The notes: a model not told the origin generated them from the letters alone. Shown: positions 27,088 through 36,072, counted from the first letter of the stretch. The stretch: 64,000 nucleotides of DNA from Endozoicomonas sp965199185 (GCA_965199185.1 CBDAQW010000037.1:372001-436000); one strand, 5' to 3'. Translations and numbers: made by a program.

Positions 27088-28580
27088 GCTTTTTAGTAAA
27101 CGTATTACGGAAGTTGAAGCGTATAACACTCCGATTCATCCCGGGGACCCTGTCCGGGCGTTTTTTGCTGGTCATGGTCGTCTTGATGGTCGTCTCACAG
27201 CTTGTCATCAATCAACTCTGGGAAAAACAGAACCAGCAGGACCTGGATACTGCATTACGTAAAATGTCAGCCAGTTTCGCACGTCGAGTGTCGTCCACGG
27301 TGGAATACTTTGTGACTCTGCCAAGTGAACACCGTCAACTCATTATCAAGCGTATGCGATATATGGGCGGTGCCAGATACTTTATTTCACTGAATAAACA
27401 ATATATCCACCTTGCTCCCTATGATTATTCGCAGTCACACCTGACAGTAATTAACACTTTTCAACAAGTACTGGAAGCAACCGTCACGGTTCCCGGAGAC
27501 ATCCACATCGCCTTCTCTAATCCTGACACGCTGCATGTTATGGATAATCAAACACGCCTGAATGAGCTCCCAAAAAACTGGGGCCAGGAAAGCCTGTTGA
27601 TAGAGCCTCTGAATATTCCGGTTTTGGTTATTCAGATTCCGGTGGAAAATAATGAGTGGCTCTATCTGGCAACCTTAATGCCGGACTCCTCTATACTGTC
27701 TCAGGATTCTTTCTCACCACCGTTCAAGCCGGCCTATCTGCTCTGGATGCTGGGGCTATTGTTTGTTGCCAGTATGATTATTCATATTATGACTAGACCC
27801 TTTAAAAAGCTGTCCAGAGCGACCAAAAATTTTGGTTATGATTTGGAGCTTATCGAAATAAATGAGCAGGGTTGTCTGGAATACAAAACCGCGGCTAAAG
27901 CATTTAACCAGATGCAGAAAAATATTCGTCACTACATCAATGACAGGAAACAACTGTTCACCGGCATTTCTCACGATCTTAAGACCCCTATCACACGACT
28001 GCGCTTGCGGGCAGAATTAATGGACATTGACGAGGAACGAGATGCCTTCACCAACGATCTGGATCACCTTGAAATGATGGTGAAAGGGGCGTTACAAACT
28101 CTCAGTGACACTGATATCCACGAAAATCCTGAAAAAATAAACCTGCAGCGTCTGATCAATGAAATGACTCTGTCAGCGCAATCGTTAGGGCAGAGAGCCT
28201 GGCTGCGTTCCAAAGGAGTATTTGAAGTATCCGGTAAGCCACTGGCCATCAAGCGTTGTTTGGAAAATCTGATTGGGAATGCCATTGTTTATGGTGAACC
28301 TGTGAATATTTATCTGAGGCGCACACCAAACGACATTGTTATCTCTATACAAGACAGTGGTCCCGGATTGCCGGTAGGTCTGGAGGAGGAAGTATTTAAA
28401 CCATACCAAAGGCTGGAACATGGCAAGAAAAGCAACCCCAATGGCAATGGTCTTGGACTGGCTACCGCCAGACACCTGGCCCAGATACACGGTGGCAGCC
28501 TTACATTGCGCAATCATCCCGACGGTGGGCTTGAAGCAACACTTAGGCTACCAATAGACAGGGAAGCGGCGAGAGGCTGA
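27084..28580 (+). CDS. Sensor histidine kinase
   Basis: A 498-aa inner-membrane kinase. TM1 is about residues 27-45, with a periplasmic sensor of about 170 aa, and TM2 is about 218-236. A HAMP segment (MTRPFKKLSRATKNFG) precedes the HisKA motif FTGISHDLKTPITRLRLRAELM with His297. The HATPase domain has RCLENLIGNAIVYG, DSGPGLP and NGNGLGLATARHLAQIHGG. The architecture is EnvZ/CpxA-like. Partner of the upstream regulator (ATGA overlap). Signal unknown. Proximity to mglB suggests sugar or nutrient sensing. Confidence 0.93.
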   Translation: MSFLVNVLRKLKRITLRFIPGTLSGRFLLVMVVLMVVSQLVINQLWEKQNQQDLDTALRKMSASFARRVSSTVEYFVTLPSEHRQLIIKRMRYMGGARYFISLNKQYIHLAPYDYSQSHLTVINTFQQVLEATVTVPGDIHIAFSNPDTLHVMDNQTRLNELPKNWGQESLLIEPLNIPVLVIQIPVENNEWLYLATLMPDSSILSQDSFSPPFKPAYLLWMLGLLFVASMIIHIMTRPFKKLSRATKNFGYDLELIEINEQGCLEYKTAAKAFNQMQKNIRHYINDRKQLFTGISHDLKTPITRLRLRAELMDIDEERDAFTNDLDHLEMMVKGALQTLSDTDIHENPEKINLQRLINEMTLSAQSLGQRAWLRSKGVFEVSGKPLAIKRCLENLIGNAIVYGEPVNIYLRRTPNDIVISIQDSGPGLPVGLEEEVFKPYQRLEHGKKSNPNGNGLGLATARHLAQIHGGSLTLRNHPDGGLEATLRLPIDREAARG

Positions 28581-29036
28581 TCATCAACGAATCATAAATA
28601 ATGTTTGAAGAATTCACATTCTGGCATAAAACTTAAGCGCATTAAATAATCGTGTCTTCCACTGATTGAGTGGGTAAAAATGAGTCGATTTGAGGGTAGA
28701 AGCATCAGCGGCTGATTTCTGATAGTTTTTTTGTTTGCAGACAAAAAACGAGAAAAAAAACACCGCTGATGCTGATAAAAACTATCCTCAATAAAGTGCA
28801 TAAACTCAAGTCTCTTGTTTATCAGGATGTAAAACTCGGCTTCTACCAAGGCTCTGAAGTATTAAATTTACGATGTGTTCAACATTGATGCTCCTCTTTT
28901 TTGAAAGCACTGTAATTTTAAACGATATTAGTCTTACCCAAAAAAATCTGCTACCACTAAAGGGCAAAACATTTTTTTGACCCGCCCTCTCGCCGTTTAT
29001 GGACAAATTACATTCAAAAAAGAGAGGTAAAACATC
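28581..29036. other. Intergenic region with crossing inverted repeats
   Basis: Two long inverted pairs interleave: AGCATCAGCGG (28701-28711) with CCGCTGATGCT (28763-28773), and GATAGTTTTT (28721-28730) with AAAAACTATC (28777-28786). Because the arms cross, both can form together only as a pseudoknot, or they are alternative folds. A T-rich/A-rich loop lies between. No gene recognised on either strand. Confidence 0.5.
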
Positions 29037-29225
29037 ATGAAAACACTCACAAACTCTATGCTTTGCGCATTGATTCACTTGACCAGAAATCAGCTGGAAG
29101 CCAGGCGTCACGAAATCGCTGATTTGAATCAGTACACGACAAAGGTCATCCATGAACGCTATAGCTCCGAAGTTGATGAACTGGTAACCATTCTGGAAAT
29201 TCTGACCGATGTTCTCAAACTTTAG
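29037..29225 (+). CDS. Small hypothetical protein, 62 aa
   Basis: ATG preceded by a good SD (AGAGAGG, about 8 nt upstream). The product is 62 aa, mostly helical, with acidic heptad-like content (ARRHEIADLNQYTTKVIHERYSSEVDELVTILEILTDVL). No family recognised. It sits between the two-component system and the tRNA-Ser island and may be cargo of the older, eroded element whose end lies at 29236-29414. SD and composition support it as a real gene, but with limited certainty. Confidence 0.5.
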   Translation: MKTLTNSMLCALIHLTRNQLEARRHEIADLNQYTTKVIHERYSSEVDELVTILEILTDVLKL

Positions 29226-29235
29226 GAGCCTGCAG

Positions 29236-29276
29236 AACAGCCTACTCGCTCCACCAAGAAATAACTGATAGGGGGT
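29236..29276. repeat. 41-bp repeat (copy at 31864-31904)
   Basis: Matches 31864-31904 with three substitutions (AACAGCCTACTCGCTCCA...). In the right-hand copy it precedes the integrase remnant by about 150 bp. Here the integrase body is missing and the next matching block starts almost at once at 29284. Confidence 0.8.
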
Positions 29277-29283
29277 GTTAGTG

Positions 29284-29414
29284 TAAATCCGATAAGAAAA
29301 ATCGACACTTTGTGGACTTATGGGTAATTTGGGACAAATTAGCCAAGATAAAAGAAAGGAAAAACATGAGCTTAAGAATAGAAAATGGCGGTTAGGGAGG
29401 GATTCGAATCCTCG
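29284..29414. repeat. Left copy of integrase-end/tRNA-Ser 3'-end direct repeat
   Basis: Aligns in constant register (offset 3080 bp) with 32364-32494. It includes the integrase 3' end (GACACTTTGTGGAC), its downstream spacer and the 3' T-arm/acceptor part of a tRNA-Ser gene (AGGGAGGGATTCGAA), then diverges. This is the expected signature of an att site left by site-specific integration into tRNA-Ser. Confidence 0.8.
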
Positions 29415-29529
29415 CACCGCCAGCGCAATATAATGAAATTCAGAGGGTTACGCAAGCATGGATATACAAAAAGTGCCCAAATTGGTGACTGAAAATGGTT
29501 TTTGGTCAGTTTGGTGGATACTTTAAAAT

Positions 29530-30831
29530 CTAGCCAAAAGCCAAGTCATACTGGCTTTCGATAGAAACTTCTTCAGCCACCTCATCAACAACTTCGTGAG
29601 CACTTTCTATATCATTAAGTAGCCGTATTACAGATCGACCAACCGCATAGGCGAGGTTGACCGGAACGGCGTTACCAATCTGCTTATACTGAGCGGTTAA
29701 AGGCCCAGTAAAACTCCAATCATCAGGAAAAGTCTGAATCCTTGCGTACTCACGAACAGTCAAAGGACGAGTTTCTTCAGGATGACAACGCTCTGTTTGT
29801 TTTTGAGCTGGGGCGCAAGTCAAAGTAAGACTTGGTTCATCCCAAGCAAGGCGACGAGCCATGCCTGTTTTTCCTCCTCCAAGGAAATAACTTTTTTTCA
29901 TGTATTCGCGTTGTAAGTCATCAGGCAGATCCCGCCAATAACCACCCTCAGGTACAAGGGACAATATTTCGGCCTTTCTTTTTGGATAAGCCTGCCCTTC
30001 TGAGACAGGCACATCTTTATCAAATAAGTCACCGGCTTTCAAAGCATCTCGCATCGTCATAATACGTTTATATGGAGACGGCCATTGGAATTCTGCTAAG
30101 TTAGACAAATCCCTACGAATCCCAATGAGGAAAAGCCTTTCACGCTTTTGCGGAACTTGATAAAAAATGGCCTTGAGAACCCTGGGTTCAACTAGGTCAT
30201 AACCAATTTCGCTTATAACATCTTTTATTGCGGCCAGTGTTTTACCATCTTCATGATTCAAAAGCCCTCGCACATTCTCTGCGATAAATATCTTTGGCCT
30301 GACTTCTTTCAAGGCTCTTGCAAACTCAAAGAACAAAGTTCCCCTTGTATCTTCAAATCCGAGCTTCTTCCCCGCATAAGAAAATGCCTGACATGGAAAT
30401 CCTCCAGATATAACATCTACTTTATTTTTATATTCTGTGAAGTCGATCTGCGAAATGTCCCCTTCGACAACATTCCAATCTGGCCTGTTCTTCCGCAAGG
30501 TGTTGCAGGCATGACGATCAATCTCATTGTGAAGAACTGATTTAAAACCAGACTTTTCCAAACCTACTGCCAAACCACCGGCACCAGCGAAAAGTTCAAT
30601 AAGTGAAAACTCTTTATTTGGTTCAACCTGAACCTCATCATCCCATTTGCTATTAAAAAGCAATTGAGCCTGAGGAAAATGCTCAAGCTGTTCTCGATGA
30701 TATAAACGATAATTGTTGTCTACATTTCTCTGAGGGGTAAGTGTTCCGTTATTATCCCACCGCCGAAGGGTCTCCTTAGAGACCCCCAATATGTCTGCGA
30801 CTTGAGCTATAGAGTAGAAATCTGGAGACAT
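29530..30831 (-). CDS. DNA (cytosine-5) methyltransferase with N-terminal MerR-like HTH
   Basis: A 433-aa protein. Residues 5-50 form a MerR-type helix-turn-helix (YSIAQVADILGVSKETLRRWDNNGTLTP...NNYRLY). The C5 methyltransferase follows: motif I FSLIELFAGAGGLAVG (about 75-90), catalytic Cys147 in GGFPCQAF, ENVRGL near 186, QKRERLFLIG, and the C-terminal motif IQTFPDDW...YKQIGNAVP. It methylates the site cut by the upstream nuclease. The fused HTH probably lets the protein autoregulate, replacing a separate C protein. Recognition sequence unknown; a GGNCC-type site is possible from the nuclease family. Confidence 0.93.
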   Translation of the reverse strand: MSPDFYSIAQVADILGVSKETLRRWDNNGTLTPQRNVDNNYRLYHREQLEHFPQAQLLFNSKWDDEVQVEPNKEFSLIELFAGAGGLAVGLEKSGFKSVLHNEIDRHACNTLRKNRPDWNVVEGDISQIDFTEYKNKVDVISGGFPCQAFSYAGKKLGFEDTRGTLFFEFARALKEVRPKIFIAENVRGLLNHEDGKTLAAIKDVISEIGYDLVEPRVLKAIFYQVPQKRERLFLIGIRRDLSNLAEFQWPSPYKRIMTMRDALKAGDLFDKDVPVSEGQAYPKRKAEILSLVPEGGYWRDLPDDLQREYMKKSYFLGGGKTGMARRLAWDEPSLTLTCAPAQKQTERCHPEETRPLTVREYARIQTFPDDWSFTGPLTAQYKQIGNAVPVNLAYAVGRSVIRLLNDIESAHEVVDEVAEEVSIESQYDLAFG

Positions 30832-30912
30832 AAAAAGTCAACACTAGAGTAAACATTAGTAATGGTTACGACTGTATAGGCATACATAGGAATAGTCAAA
30901 CCTTGGTCATGG

Positions 30913-31638
30913 TTATTTTCCGTAGGCATCAGTAAAATAATTACCGAATGCATCTTTATCAGAAACCTTATACCCCTTGATGCCAAAATGCTGCTCGAAA
31001 ACATACTCGATTACATCGGGAAGAGCCTTATACACATCTGCTAGAGCATCTTCTTCGCCAGTAACAAGAGAGTAGAAACTAGCACCATCAATAATTCTTA
31101 TTTGTTCATTTTTTGGGCACTTAATGCCTTTATCTTTGTCCGAAGGCTCAAATGTAGTGTCAAACCTAACCGGTTTTTTTGGTATGATATTAACGAAATA
31201 CGACGTATATCCTTTATATTGGCTAGCTTTTGGAGTGACAAGCCTTTCCATAGAATAATATTGGTCAGCCAACTTTCCTCCCGTGACAGTATTATGCTTA
31301 TTTTTCACCTCTGCTATCAGCTTCCTATCATGGCAAACCAAGTCAACAACCGAACCAACCCCTAAATCAGTCCAACTTGGTGTCCTACCCAGAATTTTTT
31401 GATGTAAATCCCCAATATGGTTTTGTAACGTTTTTTGACACTGCCTTATTGTCTCCGAGCGAACCCATGTTTCATGATTCACTCCGAATGCTGCAGACTC
31501 AATCAGAGCGGCAAAAGGGTCAATTACATTCTTGGAAAAACTTGCTTCTGCCTTCATCATCCTTGTTCTACCAATATCCAAAACATTCTTCACCAAGCTG
31601 ACAATCTCATCATCAGAAATAAAGCCTAAGTGGCTCAT
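30913..31638 (-). CDS. Type II restriction endonuclease, Eco47II-like
   Basis: A 241-aa protein directly upstream of the methyltransferase on the same strand (81-bp gap). It has a PD-(D/E)xK core, SVVDLVCHDRKLIAEVKNK, with Asp99, Glu110 and Lys112. N-terminal segments such as FSKNVIDPFAALIESAAFG recall the Eco47II family (GGNCC), my best guess for specificity. It cleaves unmodified DNA as a defence. Gene order R then M on one transcript is unusual in that M must appear first, so transcription from within the gap is likely. Confidence 0.75.
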   Translation of the reverse strand: MSHLGFISDDEIVSLVKNVLDIGRTRMMKAEASFSKNVIDPFAALIESAAFGVNHETWVRSETIRQCQKTLQNHIGDLHQKILGRTPSWTDLGVGSVVDLVCHDRKLIAEVKNKHNTVTGGKLADQYYSMERLVTPKASQYKGYTSYFVNIIPKKPVRFDTTFEPSDKDKGIKCPKNEQIRIIDGASFYSLVTGEEDALADVYKALPDVIEYVFEQHFGIKGYKVSDKDAFGNYFTDAYGK

Positions 31639-32053
31639 GCTTATGTCCCTGTCCTGTATGGCAAAAAGTAAAGGTTTATGACAGTAGATACCCTATACAC
31701 TATAAAATAACTATAATATCGTCGTATAATTACTGAAAATTACGCCTTCAAACAGCCTAATAGCTGTTGATAGTCAAAAATATCTTTCTGAAACTATTTC
31801 GAGCTATCATTCTCAAAATGAATACATAAAAATTTCTGATCATCATGACCAGACTCCATTTTCAACAGCCTACTCGCTCCAACAAGAAATAACAGATCGG
31901 GGGTTATCCCTCTTTCTGTTTTTCTGATTTCTTGTCTCTATATGCTGTACCCCATCAGTATCCGTTTCCGATATGATTCTCGTAATCGCTCAATCAATTG
32001 GTGTTCTGTCGTATTATTTTTCTCGTAATGCTCGGCAATATCGCACCAGATAA
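31639..32053. other. Island interior without intact gene
   Basis: Contains the 41-bp repeat at 31864-31904. On the minus strand, about 31938-32052, there is a start-less reading frame ending ...EHQLIERLRESYRKRILMGYSI, apparently the C-terminal remnant of an unidentified gene. The 5' part of the integrase is missing here. AT-rich sequence at 31690-31800 may hold the promoter of the restriction gene. Confidence 0.4.
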
Positions 32054-32407
32054 TACACTAAATCTAAGAAAAACCGAGTTATCCCACTGGGTGATAATTT
32101 GTTTCTGGAAGTGAAGCAGCACATAAAAGAGAAGGGCGAGTTCACCAACAGTCAGGAAGCGTTCAGGAGAGCTTTATTAAGATGTGGGGTACGTACCGTC
32201 AGAGGACAGGCAAGCCATGTTCTACGACACACGTTCGCTAGTCACTTTATGATGAATGGGGGCAACATCAGGGTTCTGCAAACTATCCTCGGACACTCCG
32301 ACATAAAGATGACAGAGAAGTACTCAAAATTCAGCAAAGATCATTTGAAAGATGCAGTGAATTTAAATCCGTTGAATAAAATGGACACTTTGTGGACACA
32401 TGGGTAA
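32054..32407 (+). pseudogene. Truncated P2/186-like tyrosine integrase (C-terminal part)
   Basis: The frame opens after a TAA at 32051 and reads TKSKKNRVIPLGDNLFLEVK, then HVLRHTFASHFMMNGGNIRVLQTILGHSDIKMTEKYSKF, with the HxxR, LGH and catalytic Tyr motifs of tyrosine recombinases. The N-terminal arm and core-binding domains and the first catalytic Arg are absent, so it is inactive. Related P2-type integrases end near the tRNA att site, as here. Confidence 0.88.
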
Positions 32408-32494
32408 TTTAGAACAAATTAGCTAGAAAAAAGAAGGGGAAAAACAAGAAGATAAGGATACATAATGGCGGTGAGGGAGGGATTCGAACCCTCG
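32364..32494. repeat. Right copy of integrase-end/tRNA-Ser direct repeat
   Basis: Partner of 29284-29414. It spans the end of the integrase remnant and the 3' end of the functional tRNA-Ser gene, and marks the right att site. Confidence 0.8.
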
Positions 32495-32555
32495 ATACGC
32501 GTTAACGTATACACGCTTTCCAGGCGTGCTCCTTCAGCCACTCGGACACCTCACC
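32466..32555 (-). tRNA. tRNA-Ser (GGA anticodon)
   Basis: Minus-strand sequence GGTGAGG...CCTCACC-G-CCA forms the 7-bp acceptor stem with encoded CCA. The anticodon loop contains CTGGAAA (anticodon GGA), a long variable arm typical of serine tRNAs is present, and the T-arm is GAGGGTTCGAATCCCTC. It is the integration target of the adjacent island, which preserved an intact gene copy here and left a 3'-end fragment at 29386-29422. Confidence 0.95.
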
Positions 32556-32813
32556 ATCTCGCTCAGGAGCTGTTACCCCCGAACTGGATGCGTACTTTAT
32601 ATCAGCATCCTCACAAAGGCAAAAAAAATATATACCTAATGACCAAGCGTTTTCCGAAAATACTGATTTTAACGGTCAGAACATGGACTGACCAAACATC
32701 TTTTTTCTTATAATTTTGCTCTATAACAATCCAGTTCGATTTATTATCCTCCTGTTTTTCAACAAAAAAACAGAATGGCTAACGATGAATCAGGCCAGGA
32801 GCAATAGCAGTAT

Positions 32814-33677
32814 ATGATTAACCCACTATGGTTAAAGACCTTTGTCACACTGGTCGAACAGAAACATTTCACCCGAACAGCCAAACTGCTGAATATGACT
32901 CAGCCCGGCGTCAGCCAGCATATCCGCAAACTGGAAGCCTGCTTCGAGCAGCCCCTGATCAACCGTTTCGATAAGAGCTTTGAAGTGACACCGGCAGGAG
33001 AACAGGTTTACAGGTTTGCTGTTGAGCATCTTTCCAGAGAACAATATCTGATAGAACAGCTAAAGGAAGATAGTCCGGTTAAAGGCATTTGCCGTTTTTC
33101 AAGCCCTGGCGCTCTGGCCTTACGTCTTTACCCAAAAATGATTGAATTACAGCAAACCAATCCTGAGTTGTTGATCCACTATGAAGTGGCCCCCAATCAC
33201 CGTATTCAATCGGAATTATTAAACAGCCATATTGATCTTGGTTTGATGAGCTGCCTGCCTGATGATTCACGCCTTGAGGCCACCCCCGTTGGAAAAGAAG
33301 CCTTATGCCTGGTCGTTCCGGCGGATAAGCAAGTCGACAGTTTTGATGATCTTACCGACATTGGGTTTATCAGTCATCCGGACGCAGCGCATCATACCTC
33401 TATGTTACTGCAACCAAATTTTGCTGGTTTTAAGCATGTGACAGACCTCCAGGTAAAAGGCTATATCAATCAGATCAATATGATTCTGGAGCCCGTTGCT
33501 GCCGGTGTGGGTTTTACGGTGTTACCGCTTTCGGTAATAGAGGCTTTTCCCAAGCCGATGAAGATAAAGCGTGTCCCTCTGAAAACACCGGTTCACGAAA
33601 CCATTTACCAGGTAACTAAACGGCACCGGCCGCTTGCTAACCGGTATCGATTTCTAATGAAAGCCATGTTTCAGTAG
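32814..33677 (+). CDS. LysR-family transcriptional regulator
   Basis: A 287-aa protein. The N-terminal winged HTH (residues 3-60: LWLKTFVTLVEQKHFTRTAKLLNMTQPGVSQHIRKLEACFEQPLINR) is followed by a LysR substrate-binding domain (about 90-285). Probably a tetrameric activator or repressor. Its target is not evident, since the neighbours are the tRNA and the convergent rmuC. It resembles regulators with a short effector domain (FSSPGALALRLYPKMIELQQTNPELLIHYEV). Effector unknown. Confidence 0.9.
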   Translation: MINPLWLKTFVTLVEQKHFTRTAKLLNMTQPGVSQHIRKLEACFEQPLINRFDKSFEVTPAGEQVYRFAVEHLSREQYLIEQLKEDSPVKGICRFSSPGALALRLYPKMIELQQTNPELLIHYEVAPNHRIQSELLNSHIDLGLMSCLPDDSRLEATPVGKEALCLVVPADKQVDSFDDLTDIGFISHPDAAHHTSMLLQPNFAGFKHVTDLQVKGYINQINMILEPVAAGVGFTVLPLSVIEAFPKPMKIKRVPLKTPVHETIYQVTKRHRPLANRYRFLMKAMFQ

Positions 33678-33689
33678 GCGATCGTTGAC

Positions 33690-35135
33690 TTATTCTGCGC
33701 TTATGTCAGCATCTCCCAGTCTCTCCCCTTCACTTAGATCAGCAGACTGCAGGGTTTTATTGGGTAGTTCTTTTTTCACCCTAATGCCTAGCGTCAGGAA
33801 TTGATCAGCCTGAGAAATTAGGTTGCCGCGACCATGTTTCAGGGTGCCCATGGCTTCATCATAAGTTGAACGGGCAGTAAGTAACTGAGTGTCCAGTTTT
33901 TCCATCTTTTCCACAAAAATACGCAATTTGTCGTAAACCTGTCGAGCTTTGTCGGCCAGCTTTCGGGCATTGGCATTTTGTCGTTCAATAGTCCAAAGGT
34001 TGGCAACGGTTCTCAGCGTTGCCAGAAGTGTAGTTGGTGTCACTACAACAATTCGTTTTTCAAAGGCTTCATTGAAAAGCTGCTGATCGAACTGGAAGGC
34101 CGCTATAAACGCTGGTTCAATCGGCATAAACATGAAGACAAAATCCGGCGCTTTTATCTCTGGCAGGTTTGGATAATCTTTTCCATTCAGGCTATTGATA
34201 TGATTGCGGATACTCTGGATATGACGATTCATGGCTTTATTGCGATCATCATCATTATCGGCATTAACATAAGCCATGTAATCCACCAGTGACACCTTGG
34301 AATCAATAATCAGGTGTTTACCTTCCGGAAGGTGCACGACAAAGTCCGGACGTTTGTTTTGACCTTCTTCATCCTTGAAGTTAGGTTCACGCTCGTATTC
34401 TGCACCTTTGATCAGACCGCTGTTTTCCAGAATTTTTTCTACCTGCAGCTCACCCCAATTACCCTGCAGTTTTTTATCCCCCTTCAGGGCTTTGGCAAGA
34501 TTCCCTGCTTCATCGGTGATTTTCTGATTGAGCTGATACAGCGTTTCCAGCTGTTGTTTTAGTGCGGCTCTTCCGGCGTGTTCTTCTTTACGAGCTTCTT
34601 CAACCTTGTTTCTGAAATCCCCCAACTGCTCTTTAAAGGGCTTGAGCAGTGTTTCCAGGCGTTCAGTATTCTGTTCGGTAAACGCTTTTCCTTTGGCTTC
34701 AAAGATGTCGCTGGCTAGCTGATTAAACTCCTGTTTCATCAGTTGCTTGTTATCTTTCAGCTGTTGCAGAGACTGTTGATTTTGTATTTGCTGTTCTTCC
34801 AGCCGGGTTTCCAGCGATTTAGCCTGTTTTTCGGCTTCTGTGCGATGATGTCGTTCGTTATTCAACGTGCGCTTTAACTCATCCAGCTCTTCACTTTTCT
34901 CGGTTAGCCGGTGACGGTCAGCTAATAGCAGTGCCTCAAGTTTCCCATATTTGACTTTGAGCTCTTGCAAATGTTCTTTGAACTGGTTGCGTTCTTCTTT
35001 TAACGTCAATGCTTTTTGAAGTTCTTGTCTGAGTTGCTGACTTTCCTTTTTACTGATGATCCGGATAATCCACCATCCGGCAGAAAAGCCGAATATTAAA
35101 AAAATAGCACCAGCAATAATGGCTTCGATGGGCAT
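33690..35135 (-). CDS. rmuC: DNA recombination protein RmuC
   Basis: A 481-aa protein with an N-terminal membrane helix (about residues 4-26), a long coiled coil (about 30-210) and a C-terminal RmuC nuclease-like domain (KGDKKLQGNWGELQVEKILENSGLIKGAEYEREPNFKDEEGQNKRPDFVVHLPEGKHLIIDSKVSLVDY). The PDFVV...IIDSK motif is PD-(D/E)xK-like. It limits recombination at inverted repeats, relevant in a genome full of them. Length and motifs match the E. coli protein. Confidence 0.95.
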   Translation of the reverse strand: MPIEAIIAGAIFLIFGFSAGWWIIRIISKKESQQLRQELQKALTLKEERNQFKEHLQELKVKYGKLEALLLADRHRLTEKSEELDELKRTLNNERHHRTEAEKQAKSLETRLEEQQIQNQQSLQQLKDNKQLMKQEFNQLASDIFEAKGKAFTEQNTERLETLLKPFKEQLGDFRNKVEEARKEEHAGRAALKQQLETLYQLNQKITDEAGNLAKALKGDKKLQGNWGELQVEKILENSGLIKGAEYEREPNFKDEEGQNKRPDFVVHLPEGKHLIIDSKVSLVDYMAYVNADNDDDRNKAMNRHIQSIRNHINSLNGKDYPNLPEIKAPDFVFMFMPIEPAFIAAFQFDQQLFNEAFEKRIVVVTPTTLLATLRTVANLWTIERQNANARKLADKARQVYDKLRIFVEKMEKLDTQLLTARSTYDEAMGTLKHGRGNLISQADQFLTLGIRVKKELPNKTLQSADLSEGERLGDADISAE

Positions 35136-35190
35136 GAAAATCTTCCCTGAATAAATAGCACTTAGCGTCTATGAGAATGTTGCGAGGGTC

Positions 35191-35220
35191 AAGAAAAAGC
35201 CACCGTGGCAGGTGGCTTTT
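35191..35220 (-). terminator. Rho-independent terminator of dms operon
   Basis: Perfect stem AAAAGCCACC / GGTGGCTTTT with a 6-nt loop and, read on the minus strand, a T-rich tail. It lies 12 bp after the dmsC stop codon. Confidence 0.88.
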
Positions 35221-35232
35221 CAGTAGCAGCGG

Positions 35233-36072
35233 TTACATACCAGTGGTCAGATAAACATCGTAGAAGAAGGCCCGGCCAGCCAGTTCCGCCATCAAAACCA
35301 GCAGAAGACCAGTTATCGTCATTCCTTTGCTGGTTTGCCCCCGCAGTGCAGGTATCACCCACAACGCCATGCCAATGCACAAAAGAGCAGTGCGCAGTAA
35401 TAACAGGTGGCTGTGGTAGTCACGCAGCCCCAGAGCATTGTCAAACCAGTGTAACTGACCAAGGAACATCAAAAACATTGGCACACCCACCATGACAATG
35501 ATTGATGTAATAACCCCCAGAACAGGCAGCATCCGGTGACCAATATGTTTTGCTGGCACATTGGTAAGCTGGGCTACCACAGCTGTACCCGTCACCCCAA
35601 GAACGCCAGCGGTCGCCAAAAACTGGAACATTGTCCAGCCACTGTTCCATGTAGGTACAGTTTCCAGTGTGTATACATGGCTGATCGCCAACAGGAAAAC
35701 GACACCCAACACCATTCCCAAGGCCAGCAATGGCTTATGAATAAGGCCGGCCTTATTTTGGAAACTCAGTAACGAGTAAGCGACACCAGACGCACCAAAA
35801 GCCCCCATCGACATAATTTCCAGACTCAGTGGTGAGCTGTGCCCGACACCAAAGAGAATATTGAATGCTCTCAGAGGCTGACCGAGGTGCGTCATCGAGG
35901 CTATAGCTGCGATAGCAAGAACTGGCCAGACAAAGAGCTGGGCCTGATTAATAGCGACAACAGAGCCGGGCTTTTCAGATCCAGTGAATAGCCGCATACT
36001 GCCTGTCACCAGAAATATTCCCACGGCACACTGGGCCAATACGGTAAAAAACACCAGTGATAACTGTTCCAT
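35233..36072 (-). CDS. dmsC: DMSO reductase membrane anchor subunit DmsC
   Basis: A 279-aa protein with about eight hydrophobic helices and the DmsC N-terminus MEQLSLVFFTVLAQCAVGIFL. It anchors DmsAB to the periplasmic face and oxidises menaquinol. It starts 2 bp after dmsB. The frame is intact, but the operon's catalytic gene dmsA is broken, so the subunit probably has no working partner from this locus. Confidence 0.92.
   Translation of the reverse strand: MEQLSLVFFTVLAQCAVGIFLVTGSMRLFTGSEKPGSVVAINQAQLFVWPVLAIAAIASMTHLGQPLRAFNILFGVGHSSPLSLEIMSMGAFGASGVAYSLLSFQNKAGLIHKPLLALGMVLGVVFLLAISHVYTLETVPTWNSGWTMFQFLATAGVLGVTGTAVVAQLTNVPAKHIGHRMLPVLGVITSIIVMVGVPMFLMFLGQLHWFDNALGLRDYHSHLLLLRTALLCIGMALWVIPALRGQTSKGMTITGLLLVLMAELAGRAFFYDVYLTTGM

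Larger units (their letters stand above)
29386..32465. mobile_element. Small tRNA-Ser integrated island with R-M system
   Basis: A 3080-bp segment between two copies of the tRNA-Ser 3' end, carrying a restriction-modification pair and a truncated P2-like integrase pointing towards the tRNA. The left end carries a second, deleted copy of the integrase terminus, so two elements probably integrated in tandem at this tRNA and both are now decayed. No structural phage genes are present. Confidence 0.75.
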
